From: Glo-17 sp964637835
GTDB taxonomy: Bacteria > Krumholzibacteriota > Krumholzibacteriia > LZORAL124-64-63
Direction: 5' to 3'
DNA length: 64,000 bases
Assembly: GCA_964637835.1 (NCBI GenBank)
Contig: CAZWYF010000018.1
Location: forward strand, 1-64,000
Made by a program: the position numbers and the translations under genes. The notes beneath the pieces were generated by a model. The model was not told the DNA's origin. It searched no databases and was given only the letters and a program-made list of their open reading frames with translations. The first letter of the stretch is position 1. Each line of letters starts with the position of its first letter. This document shows positions 52,923 through 61,012 of this stretch, piece by piece.

Positions 52923-54239
52923 ATGGGTTCCCTCTCCAGCCGTCAGCTGGAACTGGCCAGCAAGATCAGCACCGAGGCCGCCGCCACCCAGTGGCGCGAC
53001 TGGCGCTGGCAGCTCAAGCACACCATCCGCGACATCAACACCTTCGAGGAGCTGCTCGGCGTGCGCTTCGACGGCCGCGAGCGCCGGGACCTCGAGCTGA
53101 CCGTCGCCAGGTTCCCCCTGGCGGTCACGCCCTACTACCTGTCGCTGATCGACCAGGAGGACTGGCGGAACGACCCGGTCTACATGCAGAGCTTCCCCCA
53201 GTCGGCCGAGCTGGTGATCAACCAGGCCGACATGGTCGACCCGCTGGCCGAGGACCGGGACAGCCCGGTGCCCAACATCACGCATCGCTACCCGGACCGC
53301 GTGCTGTTCTACGTCAGCGGCGTCTGCGCCATGTACTGCCGCCACTGCACCCGCAAGCGCAAGGTGGGCGACCATGACGAGGTGCCCGACCGCAAGCTCA
53401 TCGAGCAGGGCCTCGATTACATCAAGCGCACGCCCCAGGTGCGGGACGTCCTGCTCTCCGGCGGCGACCCGTTCCTGCTGCAGGACGAGCGCCTGGACTG
53501 GATCCTGGGCGAGCTGCGCAGGATCGAGCACGTGGAGGTGGTGCGCATCGGCACGCGCACGCCGGTGGTCCTGCCCTACCGCATCACGGACGACCTCGTC
53601 CACATGCTCAAGCAGCACCATCCGGTGTGGGTCAACACCCACTTCAACCACCCGCGCGAGCTGACCTCCTCCTCCCGCGAGGCGCTCTCCCGGCTGGCCG
53701 ACGCCGGCATCCCCCTGGGCAACCAGTCGGTGCTGCTGGCGGGCGTCAACGACTGCCCGCGCATCATGAAGTCCCTGGTCCAGAAGCTGGTCTACAACCG
53801 GGTGCGCCCCTACTACATCTACCAGTGCGACCTGTCCGAGGGCCTGGAGCACTTCCGCACGCCGGTGGGCAAGGGCATCGAGATCATGGAGAGCCTCATC
53901 GGCCACACCAGCGGCTTCGCCGTGCCCCAGTACGTGATCGACGCCCCGGGCGGCGGCGGCAAGATCCGCGTGGCGCCCAACTACATCCTCAGCTGGTCCA
54001 CCAACAAGGTGGTGTTGCGCAACTACGAGGGCGTGATCACCACCTACGCCGAGCCGGACTCCTACGAGCCCTACTTCTGCGACCGCAAGTGCGACCGCTG
54101 CAACCTGCAGCTCAACCTCGAGGACGCGCCCGAGGACAAGGCGGTGGGCATCGCGCAGCTGCTGGCCGACGAGGACGACACCATCGCCCTGACGCCCATG
54201 GGCAACGACCGGGCGGAGAGGCGCGACGAGGACGCATGA
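52923..54239 (+). CDS. ablA: Lysine 2,3-aminomutase AblA (KamA)
   Basis: 438 residues from the ATG at 52923, chosen because AAAGGAG lies 7 bases upstream; an ATG at 52896 overlapping the marR stop would add nine residues. Radical SAM cluster motif C135-AMY-C139-RH-C142; PLP lysine K347 in DAPGGGGKIRV. The two Asp that hold the lysine ammonium group in characterised enzymes are D303 (QCDLSEG) and D340 (VIDAPGG), which supports lysine rather than glutamate as substrate. Converts L-alpha-lysine to L-beta-lysine. Couples by ATGA to an SSS transporter, then ablB. Confidence 0.93.
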   Translation: MGSLSSRQLELASKISTEAAATQWRDWRWQLKHTIRDINTFEELLGVRFDGRERRDLELTVARFPLAVTPYYLSLIDQEDWRNDPVYMQSFPQSAELVINQADMVDPLAEDRDSPVPNITHRYPDRVLFYVSGVCAMYCRHCTRKRKVGDHDEVPDRKLIEQGLDYIKRTPQVRDVLLSGGDPFLLQDERLDWILGELRRIEHVEVVRIGTRTPVVLPYRITDDLVHMLKQHHPVWVNTHFNHPRELTSSSREALSRLADAGIPLGNQSVLLAGVNDCPRIMKSLVQKLVYNRVRPYYIYQCDLSEGLEHFRTPVGKGIEIMESLIGHTSGFAVPQYVIDAPGGGGKIRVAPNYILSWSTNKVVLRNYEGVITTYAEPDSYEPYFCDRKCDRCNLQLNLEDAPEDKAVGIAQLLADEDDTIALTPMGNDRAERRDEDA

Positions 54240-55687
54240 CCGTCGTCGACTACCTCATCTTCGGGGTCTACATGGCCGGCGTCATGGCCATGGGCATCTA
54301 CCACTACCTGCGCAACGTCGACAGCGAGGACTACTACGTCGGCGGGCGAAACATGGGCGCCGGCCACATCGGCCTGTCCATCGTGGCCACCGACGTGGGC
54401 GGCGGCTTCTCCATCGGCCTCGGCGGCCTGGGCTTCGTCATGGGCATCGCCGGCAGCTGGCTGCTGTTCACCGGGCTGATCGGCGCCTGGATGGCCGCGG
54501 TGCTCGTCATCCCCCGCGTCAAGCGGCTGGACCGCAAGCTGGGTCTGATGACCTACCCCGACATCCTGCGCCATCGCTACGGCGAGACGGTGGCCCTGGT
54601 GGCGGCCCTGGTCTCGGGACTGGGTTACCTGGGCTTCACCGCGGGCCAGGTGCTGGCCGGCGCCAAGCTGGCCTCGGCCACCATCCTGACCACCGCGCCC
54701 TGGGGCCTGAGCCCGCTGCATTTCTCCCTGCTGGTGATCGCCGTGGTCACCGTGGTCTACACCGTGCTGGGCGGCCTGAAGGCGGTGATCTACACCGACA
54801 CCATCCAGTGGGCGGTGCTGATGATCGGCCTGATCGTGGTCGCCCTGCCGGTGGTGCTCTGGGGCGAGCTGGGCGGCATCGCGGAGCTCCGGCGCGCCCT
54901 GCCGCCCGGCCACTTCTCGCTGACCAACGTGGCGCCCGTCCAGCTGGTGAACTGGGCGGTGACCATCATCCCCATCTGGTTCATCGGCATGACGCTCTAC
55001 CAGCGCATGTTCGCCTGCCGGGACGAGCGGACCGCCCGGCGCGCCTGGTACCTGGCCGGACTCTTCGAGTACCCGGTGATGGCCTTCATGGGCGTCTTCC
55101 TGGGCATGTGCGCGCGGGTGCTGTTCCCGGACGTGGAGCCGGAGATGGGCCTGCCGCTGCTCATCAGCCAGGCCCTGCCCACGGGCATCGCCGGCCTGCT
55201 GGGCGCGGCCTACTTCTCGGCCATCATGTCCACGGCCGACAGCTGCCTGATGGCCTCCTCGGGCAACCTGGTGGGCGACGTGCTGCAGCGCCGCATCGGC
55301 GGCCGCTGGAGCGACGCCTTCGCCCTGCGCGTCAGCCAGGTGGTCACCTTCCTGGTGGGCGCCGGCGCCCTGCTGCTGGCCTCCAGCTTCACCAGCGTCC
55401 TGGACATCATCCTGCAGGCCTACGCCTTCATGGTCTCCGGCCTGCTCGCGCCCACCGTGGGGGCGCTCTTCTGGCACCGCGCCAGCGCCCCCGGCGCCTT
55501 CGCCGGCATGATCACCGGCGGCTCGCTGACGCTCACCCTGCAGCTCGGCCTCTGGTCGCTGCCCGGGTTCCTGCAGATCCCCGACCTCGACCCCACCAGC
55601 TACGGCCTGGCGCTCAGCGCGCTGGTGTTCGTGGGGGTCTCGCTGGCCATGCCGGACCGCGCCGGCAACACCTGGGAGGGAGCCTGA
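54236..55687 (+). CDS. Sodium:solute symporter family transporter
   Basis: 483-residue LeuT-fold permease with about 13 membrane helices, in the ablA-ablB operon (ATGA overlap with ablA, ablB 3 bases after it). SSS signatures: DYYVGGRNMGAGHIGLSIVATDVGGGFSIG, GLGYLGFTAGQVLAG, VLGGLKAVIYTDTIQW, LGAAYFSAIMSTADSCLMASSGNLVGD, with the Ser/Thr Na2-site residues of the family in STADS. Most likely takes up lysine or the finished osmolyte with Na+, inferred from position only. Confidence 0.87.
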   Translation: MTVVDYLIFGVYMAGVMAMGIYHYLRNVDSEDYYVGGRNMGAGHIGLSIVATDVGGGFSIGLGGLGFVMGIAGSWLLFTGLIGAWMAAVLVIPRVKRLDRKLGLMTYPDILRHRYGETVALVAALVSGLGYLGFTAGQVLAGAKLASATILTTAPWGLSPLHFSLLVIAVVTVVYTVLGGLKAVIYTDTIQWAVLMIGLIVVALPVVLWGELGGIAELRRALPPGHFSLTNVAPVQLVNWAVTIIPIWFIGMTLYQRMFACRDERTARRAWYLAGLFEYPVMAFMGVFLGMCARVLFPDVEPEMGLPLLISQALPTGIAGLLGAAYFSAIMSTADSCLMASSGNLVGDVLQRRIGGRWSDAFALRVSQVVTFLVGAGALLLASSFTSVLDIILQAYAFMVSGLLAPTVGALFWHRASAPGAFAGMITGGSLTLTLQLGLWSLPGFLQIPDLDPTSYGLALSALVFVGVSLAMPDRAGNTWEGA

Positions 55688-55690
55688 CCC

Positions 55691-56536
55691 ATGTACGACC
55701 GCATCGACCGCCTCGGCGACACCGTCTTCCAGCACGGCCCCTACAACGACCGCGTCTACGTCATGCGCACCACCGCGGCCGACCTGGACGACCTGCTGCC
55801 CTACCTCGAGAACCTGGCCGGCCGCCGGCGCTACGGCAAGGTCATCGCCAAGGTCCCCACCAGCTGCCGCGCCGCGTTCCTCGACTGGGGCGCCCGGGAG
55901 GAGGGCACCCTGCCCGGCTACCACGGGGACCAGGACGCCCACTTCGTGGCCCGCTACTTCGACCCGGAGCGCGCCGACGAGCGCGAGCCGGACCTGGTGG
56001 CCCGGAACCTGGTCATCGCCCGCGACAAGGCCGCCGAGAGCCCCTCCTGCCAGGGCGACGGCTGGGACCATGCCGTGACGGAGGCCGGCCCCGAGGACGT
56101 GGAAGAGATGGGGCACGTCTACCAGCGCGTCTTCCCCACGTACCCCTTCCCCATCTTCGACCCGGCCTACCTCGAGCAGGCCATGCAGAACGACGTGGTC
56201 TTCTTCAAGCTGCGCAAGGACGGCCGCATCGGCGCCCTGGCGTCGGCCGAGATGGACCTGGCCGCCGACGCCGTGGAGATGACCGACTTCGCCACCCTGC
56301 CCGAGCTGCGGGGCCAGGGCGCGGCCCAGAGCCTGCTGCAGGCCATGGAGGCCGCCATGCGCGAGCGCGGCCTGCGCACCACGTTCACCATCGCCCGCGC
56401 CTATTCCACGGGCATGAACGTGACCTTCGCCAAGTGCGGCTACGAGTACGGCGGCACCCTGATCAACAACACCAACATCGCCGGCCGGATCGAGAGCATG
56501 AACATCTGGTCGCGACCCCTGGCCGACCCCGCCTGA
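55691..56536 (+). CDS. ablB: Putative beta-lysine N-acetyltransferase AblB
   Basis: 281 residues. AblB acetylates beta-lysine at the epsilon nitrogen, giving the compatible solute N-epsilon-acetyl-beta-lysine. C-terminal GNAT domain (about residues 130-270) with MTDFATLPELRGQGAAQSLLQAMEAAMRERGLRT (acetyl-CoA motif RGQGAA) and the AblB block TIARAYSTGMNVTFAKCGYEYGGTLINNTNI. N-terminal YNDRVYVM and KVPTSCRAAFLDWG also match the family. Co-transcribed with ablA and the SSS transporter. Confidence 0.92.
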   Translation: MYDRIDRLGDTVFQHGPYNDRVYVMRTTAADLDDLLPYLENLAGRRRYGKVIAKVPTSCRAAFLDWGAREEGTLPGYHGDQDAHFVARYFDPERADEREPDLVARNLVIARDKAAESPSCQGDGWDHAVTEAGPEDVEEMGHVYQRVFPTYPFPIFDPAYLEQAMQNDVVFFKLRKDGRIGALASAEMDLAADAVEMTDFATLPELRGQGAAQSLLQAMEAAMRERGLRTTFTIARAYSTGMNVTFAKCGYEYGGTLINNTNIAGRIESMNIWSRPLADPA

Positions 56537-56571
56537 TCCGGCGCCGGCCAGGCCGGGTCGGGCCCTGGAGG

Positions 56572-56781
56572 CCGGGCCCTCGTCGCCAGGCCCTCGTCGC
56601 CGCACCGGGCCCGCCGCGGCGCGGGCNNNNNNNNNNNNNNNNNNNNNNNNNNNNNNNNNNNNNNNNNNNNNNNNNNNNNNNNNNNNNNNNNNNNNNNNNN
56701 NNNNNNNNNNNNNNNNNNNNNNNNNNCCGGGCCCTCGTCGCCAGGCCCTCGTCGCCGCACCGGGCCCGCCGCGGCGCGGGC
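56572..56781. other. 100-N scaffold gap flanked by identical 55-base sequences
   Basis: N at 56627-56726. The 55 bases before it (56572-56626) are identical to the 55 bases after it (56727-56781). This is what unmerged de Bruijn contigs with a 55-base overlap would give, so the real chromosome may join here with a single copy and no missing bases. Within the 55-mer, gccctcgtcgcc is itself doubled. No coding sequence is lost as far as can be seen: ablB ends before and the next gene starts after. The whole 56537-56857 interval has no gene. Confidence 0.75.
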
Positions 56782-56857
56782 ATTGCCGCCCGGCGGCGCG
56801 GATCGTAGCTTGAAGGCAGATCGTCAGTTCCCGCCACCGCAGCCCGGAAGGTCCATC

Positions 56858-57634
56858 GTGCCCCCTCGTCTCGCCTTCTCCATGGTGACCGCCTTCCTGG
56901 CGACCGCGCTTCTGGTGACCACCGCCGTCACCGACACGGCGCGCGCCCAGACCCCCTGGACCCTGGACCTGGAAGCCGCCATGGTCACCGCCGCGAGCAA
57001 CGACGTGGGCATCCCCGGCGACACCGGCACCCGCTTCTCCCTCACCGACGACCTCGCCACCGACGACGACGTCGCCTTCCGCGCCCGCCTCGGCCGGCGC
57101 CTCGGCGAGCGCAACCACCTGTCGGTGCTCTACGCGCCGCTGCAGCTGAGCGCCGCCGGCTCGCCAGGCTTCGCCATCGACTTCGACGGCGAGACCTTCG
57201 CCGCCGGCAGCGACCTGGACGCCACCTGGAAGTTCAACAGCTACCGCCTGACCTGGCGCTACGACCTCGCCCGCAGCGAGCGCGTCGAGTTCGGCCTCGG
57301 CCTCACCGGGAAGATCCGGGACGCCTACATCGAGCTGAGCGACGGCGAGATCACCACCCGCAAGGACGACCTCGGGTTCGTCCCCCTGCTGCACCTGCGG
57401 CTCGACTGGCGCTGGAGCGAGAAGCTGGGGCTGCTCCTCGAGGGCGATGCCCTGGCCTCTCCCACCGGCGAGGGCCGCGCCGAGGACGCCCTGCTGGCGC
57501 TGACGGTGCGTCCCTGGGAGCGCGGCACCTTCCGCGTGGGCTACCGGATCCTGGAGGGCGGCGCCGACGTGGACGCGGTCTACAACTTCGCCCTGGTGCA
57601 CTACGCGGTCTTCGGCTGGAACCAGCGCTTCTGA
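56858..57634 (+). CDS. Outer-membrane beta-barrel protein
   Basis: 258 residues from the GTG at 56858 (GGAAGG 8 bases upstream). Signal peptide with core MVTAFLATALLVTTAVTDTARAQ. The mature part alternates polar and hydrophobic residues in strands typical of small barrels (VAFRARLGRRLGERNHLSVLYAPLQLSA, YRLTWRYDLARSERVEFGLGLTGKIRDAYIEL, LLHLRLDWRWSEKLGLLLEGDA) and ends in Phe (FGWNQRF), the usual signal for outer-membrane insertion. Ligand unknown. It is followed by a strong hairpin. Confidence 0.8.
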   Translation: MPPRLAFSMVTAFLATALLVTTAVTDTARAQTPWTLDLEAAMVTAASNDVGIPGDTGTRFSLTDDLATDDDVAFRARLGRRLGERNHLSVLYAPLQLSAAGSPGFAIDFDGETFAAGSDLDATWKFNSYRLTWRYDLARSERVEFGLGLTGKIRDAYIELSDGEITTRKDDLGFVPLLHLRLDWRWSEKLGLLLEGDALASPTGEGRAEDALLALTVRPWERGTFRVGYRILEGGADVDAVYNFALVHYAVFGWNQRF

Positions 57635-57671
57635 GACGGCGGTCCGCCGTGCGGCGTGCTATGCTGTCGGC

Positions 57672-57700
57672 CGAGACGGGAGGATCGTCCTCCTGTCTCG
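57672..57700. terminator. Hairpin after the beta-barrel gene
   Basis: 13-bp stem (57672-57684 with 57688-57700, one G-T wobble) and a TCG loop, 37 bases past the stop and 44 bases before the next start. No T tract. Confidence 0.55.
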
Positions 57701-57744
57701 CCGTCATGGCGGCAGAAACCGAGGCCCCATCTCCGAGGTGCGTC

Positions 57745-59409
57745 ATGCCCCGCCCCGCCCTGATCCTGCGCGGCCGTATCGGCGAGCGTGAACTGGCCAT
57801 CCCGCTGACCGGCGGCGAGGTCACCGTCGGAAGAGGCGCCGATTGCGACGTGCGCCTCGAGGAACCCTCGGTCAGTCGCCGCCACGCCCGGCTGCGCGTC
57901 GACGGCGCCACGGCGGAGGTGGAGGACCTGGGCAGCTCCAACGGCACGCTCCTCGACGGCCAGCGCCTCTCCGCGCCGGCCCGCCTGGAGGCCGGGCAGT
58001 TCCTCACCCTGGGCAACCTCCAGTTCGCCATCGAACCCGCCGATCGCGCCACCACCTCCGGCGGGTCCAGCGCGTCCGACAGCTTCCTGGACCAGACCTT
58101 CGTCCGCACCGGGGAGTCGGTGACCCTCGACGAGGCCCGCGATGCCGGCCGCGAGGAACGCCACAAGCGCGCCCACCTCTTCCGCATCCTGGCCGCCGCC
58201 GGGGAGCTGCTCACCGACTCGCGCGGCCTCGACGAGGTGCTCGAGCCGTTGCTCGAGCTGGTGGAGGAGGCCATCGGACCGGAGCGGACGTTCCTCCTGC
58301 TCACCGACGGGGAAGACCCCGAACCCCGCATCGTCGCCTCGCACATCCGCGACGGCGGCGACGCCGGCATGGTGCTCAGCCGGACGCTGGTGGGCCGGGT
58401 CCTGGAGCAGCGCACCGCGTTCCTCACCGAGGACGCCAGCCAGGACGCGCGCCTGGCCGGCGGTCAGAGCCTGCTGGGCGCAGGCACGCGCTCGGCCATG
58501 GCCGCCCCCCTGTTCGACAACGAGCGTGTGATCGGCCTGCTCTACGCCGACACGCGCGATCCCCGGGTGCGCTTCGACCGCAACGAGCTGAAGGCCTTCG
58601 TCCTGCTGGCCAACGTGGTGGCGGTGGCCATCAGCAACGCCCGCTACCGCGAGCTGGAGCAGGAGCGGCAGCGCCTGACCGCCGAGCTGGATGCCGCCCG
58701 GGTGATCATGAGCCGGCTGCTGCCGACCGAGCTGCCCCAGACCAGCGGCCTGAGCGTGCGGGCCCACCTCGATTCCTGCGAGGAGGTGGCCGGCGACCTC
58801 TACGACGCCCAGGCCCTGCCCGACGGTCGCATCCTGCTGATGGTGGGCGACGTCTCGGGCAAGGGGCTGCCCGCCGCGCTCATCGTGGCCGGCCTGCTGC
58901 CCGCCATCCGCGTCGCCGTGCAGGAGTGTCGCGAGCTGGACCGCCTCGTGACCCACGTCAACACCCAACTCTGCGCGTCCACCGATTCGGTGCGCTTCGC
59001 CACGCTCTTCCTGGCGGTCCTCGACCCGGACACCGGCCGGCTGACCTACGTCAACGCGGGCCACAACCCGCCGCTGCTCGTCTCCCGGGATGGCACCAGC
59101 CAGCAGCTGCTGGCGGCCGCCCCGCCGGTGGGCATGGTCCCCGGGATGCCCTTCCCGGTCGCCGAGACCGAGATGGCTCCCGGCGATACCCTGGTCTGCT
59201 ACAGCGACGGGGTGACCGAGGCCATGAACGCCGCCGAGGAGATGTACGGCGACGAGCGGCTGCTGGCCGTGCTGACCGCCGGTTGCAGCCTGGATCTCGA
59301 CAGCTTCCATCGCACCGTGCTCGAGGACGTCGCCGCCTTCACCGGCGGCGCCCCGCAGAGCGACGACGTCACCCTGCTCATCGCCCGGCGAGAGGCGGCC
59401 CCCGCGTGA
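57745..59409 (+). CDS. FHA-GAF-PP2C (SpoIIE-type) signalling phosphatase
   Basis: 554 residues in three domains. FHA at about 20-100 (EVTVGRGADCDVRLEEPSVSRRHARLRV, LGSSNGTLLDG) binds phosphothreonine. GAF at about 150-320 (EVLEPLLELVEEAIGPERTFLLL, RSAMAAPLFDNERVIGLLYADTR) senses an unknown small molecule. C-terminal PP2C/SpoIIE at 330-553 with CEEVAGDLYDAQALPDGRILLMVGDVSGKGLPAALIVAGLL, YVNAGHNPPLL, CYSDGVTEAMN and QSDDVTLLIARR. It dephosphorylates Ser/Thr proteins, typically anti-sigma-factor antagonists, suggesting partner switching. Stop overlaps the next gene (GTGA). Confidence 0.92.
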   Translation: MPRPALILRGRIGERELAIPLTGGEVTVGRGADCDVRLEEPSVSRRHARLRVDGATAEVEDLGSSNGTLLDGQRLSAPARLEAGQFLTLGNLQFAIEPADRATTSGGSSASDSFLDQTFVRTGESVTLDEARDAGREERHKRAHLFRILAAAGELLTDSRGLDEVLEPLLELVEEAIGPERTFLLLTDGEDPEPRIVASHIRDGGDAGMVLSRTLVGRVLEQRTAFLTEDASQDARLAGGQSLLGAGTRSAMAAPLFDNERVIGLLYADTRDPRVRFDRNELKAFVLLANVVAVAISNARYRELEQERQRLTAELDAARVIMSRLLPTELPQTSGLSVRAHLDSCEEVAGDLYDAQALPDGRILLMVGDVSGKGLPAALIVAGLLPAIRVAVQECRELDRLVTHVNTQLCASTDSVRFATLFLAVLDPDTGRLTYVNAGHNPPLLVSRDGTSQQLLAAAPPVGMVPGMPFPVAETEMAPGDTLVCYSDGVTEAMNAAEEMYGDERLLAVLTAGCSLDLDSFHRTVLEDVAAFTGGAPQSDDVTLLIARREAAPA

Positions 59410-60137
59410 AACTGGCCCTCATCAGCGACATCCATGGCAATCGCGAGGCCCTGGAGGCCGTGATCGCCGACATCCGGGCCGCCGGCGCCGACACCATCGG
59501 TTGCCTCGGCGACATCGTCGGCTACGGGGCCGATCCCGCGATCTGCGTGGAGATGATCCGCGACCTCGATCCGGTGGCCGTGATCCAGGGCAACCACGAC
59601 GCCTACGCCGCCGACGACCGCGACGTCTCGGCGTTCAACGTCCACGCCCAGCGCGCCATCCTCTGGACCCGCGACCAGCTCGCGGACGAGCAGCGCCGGT
59701 GGCTCACCGAGCTGCCGCTGCAGGCCCAGCCCCACCCCGACGTGACCCTGGTCCACGCCAACGTCACCGACCCGGCGAGCTGGGGCTACGTGCAGTTCCC
59801 GGCCGAGGGCGCCCTGGCCATGCTGGACCAGCCCACGCGCTACTGCTTCTATGGCCACACCCACGTGCCCACCGCCTTCTGCCAGGACGGCGGCGCCGTG
59901 CATCAGCACCAGCCCGGCGATCTCGACCTCTCCGCCGGCGACCTGTGGCTGGTGAACGTGGGAAGCGTGGGCCAGCCGCGCGACGGCAACGCGGACGCGG
60001 CCTGGAGCCTGCTGGATCTGGACACGCGGCGGCTCCATCTGCGACGGGTGGCCTACGACGTGGAGGCGGCCGCGGCCAGGATCCGCGCGGCCGGATTGCC
60101 CGATCGGCTGGCCGACCGCCTGAGCCTCGGCCGCTGA
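59406..60137 (+). CDS. YfcE/CpdA-type metallophosphoesterase
   Basis: 243 residues, GTG start overlapping the phosphatase stop. Dimetal calcineurin-like motifs in order: ISDIHGNREALEAV (D-x-H), CLGDIVGYGADP (GD), IQGNHDAYA (GNHD), LVHANVTD (H), YGHTHVPTAF (GHTH), NVGSVGQPRDG. Substrate may be a phosphodiester or cyclic nucleotide; not resolvable. Operonic with an FHA-GAF-PP2C protein, so possibly in the same signalling pathway. Confidence 0.88.
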   Translation: MKLALISDIHGNREALEAVIADIRAAGADTIGCLGDIVGYGADPAICVEMIRDLDPVAVIQGNHDAYAADDRDVSAFNVHAQRAILWTRDQLADEQRRWLTELPLQAQPHPDVTLVHANVTDPASWGYVQFPAEGALAMLDQPTRYCFYGHTHVPTAFCQDGGAVHQHQPGDLDLSAGDLWLVNVGSVGQPRDGNADAAWSLLDLDTRRLHLRRVAYDVEAAAARIRAAGLPDRLADRLSLGR

Positions 60138-60173
60138 CCGAGCCCCGGCCGCTGACCGAGCCCCGGCCGCTGA
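60131..60173. repeat. Tandem duplication of an 18-base unit containing the stop codon
   Basis: ccgctgaccgagccccgg is present twice exactly (60131-60148, 60149-60166), followed by a partial ccgctga. Each copy keeps a TGA; the first is the metallophosphoesterase stop. Confidence 0.8.
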
Positions 60174-60181
60174 GGCGCCGG

Positions 60182-60952
60182 TCAGTCCGCCCAGACGCCC
60201 TGCTGCACCAGCTGCGCCTCCGCCTGCTCCTCCCAGCCACGGTTGGCCGCCGGGCTGGCGGGGCTCGGGTGCAGGACGCGTCCGATCTTCACCGCGTCCC
60301 CGCAGACGGCGCGCAACCGCTGTTCGGCATACCCGCCGATTCCCACGCACCACTCCGGCCGGTAGAGCGTCACCAGGCGCTCCAGCGCCCGGTCGCACAC
60401 GTCCAGCAGCGGCTGGCGCTCGGCCGCCGGCAGCTTGTCCGGCGTGCGGTTGCGGCCCGAATCCTCCATGAAGACCAGCGGACAGTGATTGAGCACCAGG
60501 TGTTCGTCGAAGAACCGCTCGGGCGTGCCGAAGCGCCGGGCGAACAGGCCCCACAACCGGCGGCCGGACACCTCGCGACGCTCGCAATCGAGGCCCTGGA
60601 TCGGGCGCTGCGGGTGCTGGCGACGGGGTCGTCCCACGGCGGCGTCCAGGCCCAGCCAGTCGCGCACGGCCGCCACCTCGCCGAAGGGGACGCCGGTCTG
60701 CGCCATGCCCCACGGACCGGGGTTCATGCCCAGCAGCAGCACGCGGCGCGGGGCGTCGCCGAACCGTCCGAAGTACTGGCGCACGGCGTCGGCGGCGTAG
60801 TCGAGGGGATTGTAGACGTGGGTGACGGGCTCGCCGAAGCTCAGGCCATCGACGGCGGCGCGGAGGCCGTCGAGGATGGACAGGGCGTGGGCCGCGTGGC
60901 CGCCGATGGGCGCGCCGGCGGCGGCGAGGCGCTTGCGGGCTTGGCCGGGCAT
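60182..60952 (-). CDS. SMUG1-type uracil-DNA glycosylase family protein
   Basis: 256 residues from the ATG at 60952, with AAAGGT about 10 bases upstream. Single-strand-selective uracil glycosylase family: RVLLLGMNPGPWGMAQTGVPFGEVAAVRDWLG is the catalytic Asn/Gly motif and GRVLHPSPASPAANRGW is the second (His) motif. NHCPLVFMEDSGRNRTPDKLP and LYRPEWCVGIGGYAEQRL are also characteristic. Removes uracil and oxidised pyrimidines from DNA. Bacterial members are less common than the animal protein. Confidence 0.85.
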   Translation of the reverse strand: MPGQARKRLAAAGAPIGGHAAHALSILDGLRAAVDGLSFGEPVTHVYNPLDYAADAVRQYFGRFGDAPRRVLLLGMNPGPWGMAQTGVPFGEVAAVRDWLGLDAAVGRPRRQHPQRPIQGLDCERREVSGRRLWGLFARRFGTPERFFDEHLVLNHCPLVFMEDSGRNRTPDKLPAAERQPLLDVCDRALERLVTLYRPEWCVGIGGYAEQRLRAVCGDAVKIGRVLHPSPASPAANRGWEEQAEAQLVQQGVWAD

Positions 60953-61012
60953 GGGATCGAGGGTACCTTTCTGCGCTGACGAAGGTGTCCCCATGATCGG
61001 AGAAGAGCGCCC

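Noticed and set aside
54071..57601. Leftward open frame running through the N gap
   Set aside because: It crosses 100 N and lies antisense to the ablA-ablB genes and the barrel gene; residues over the gap are undefined.
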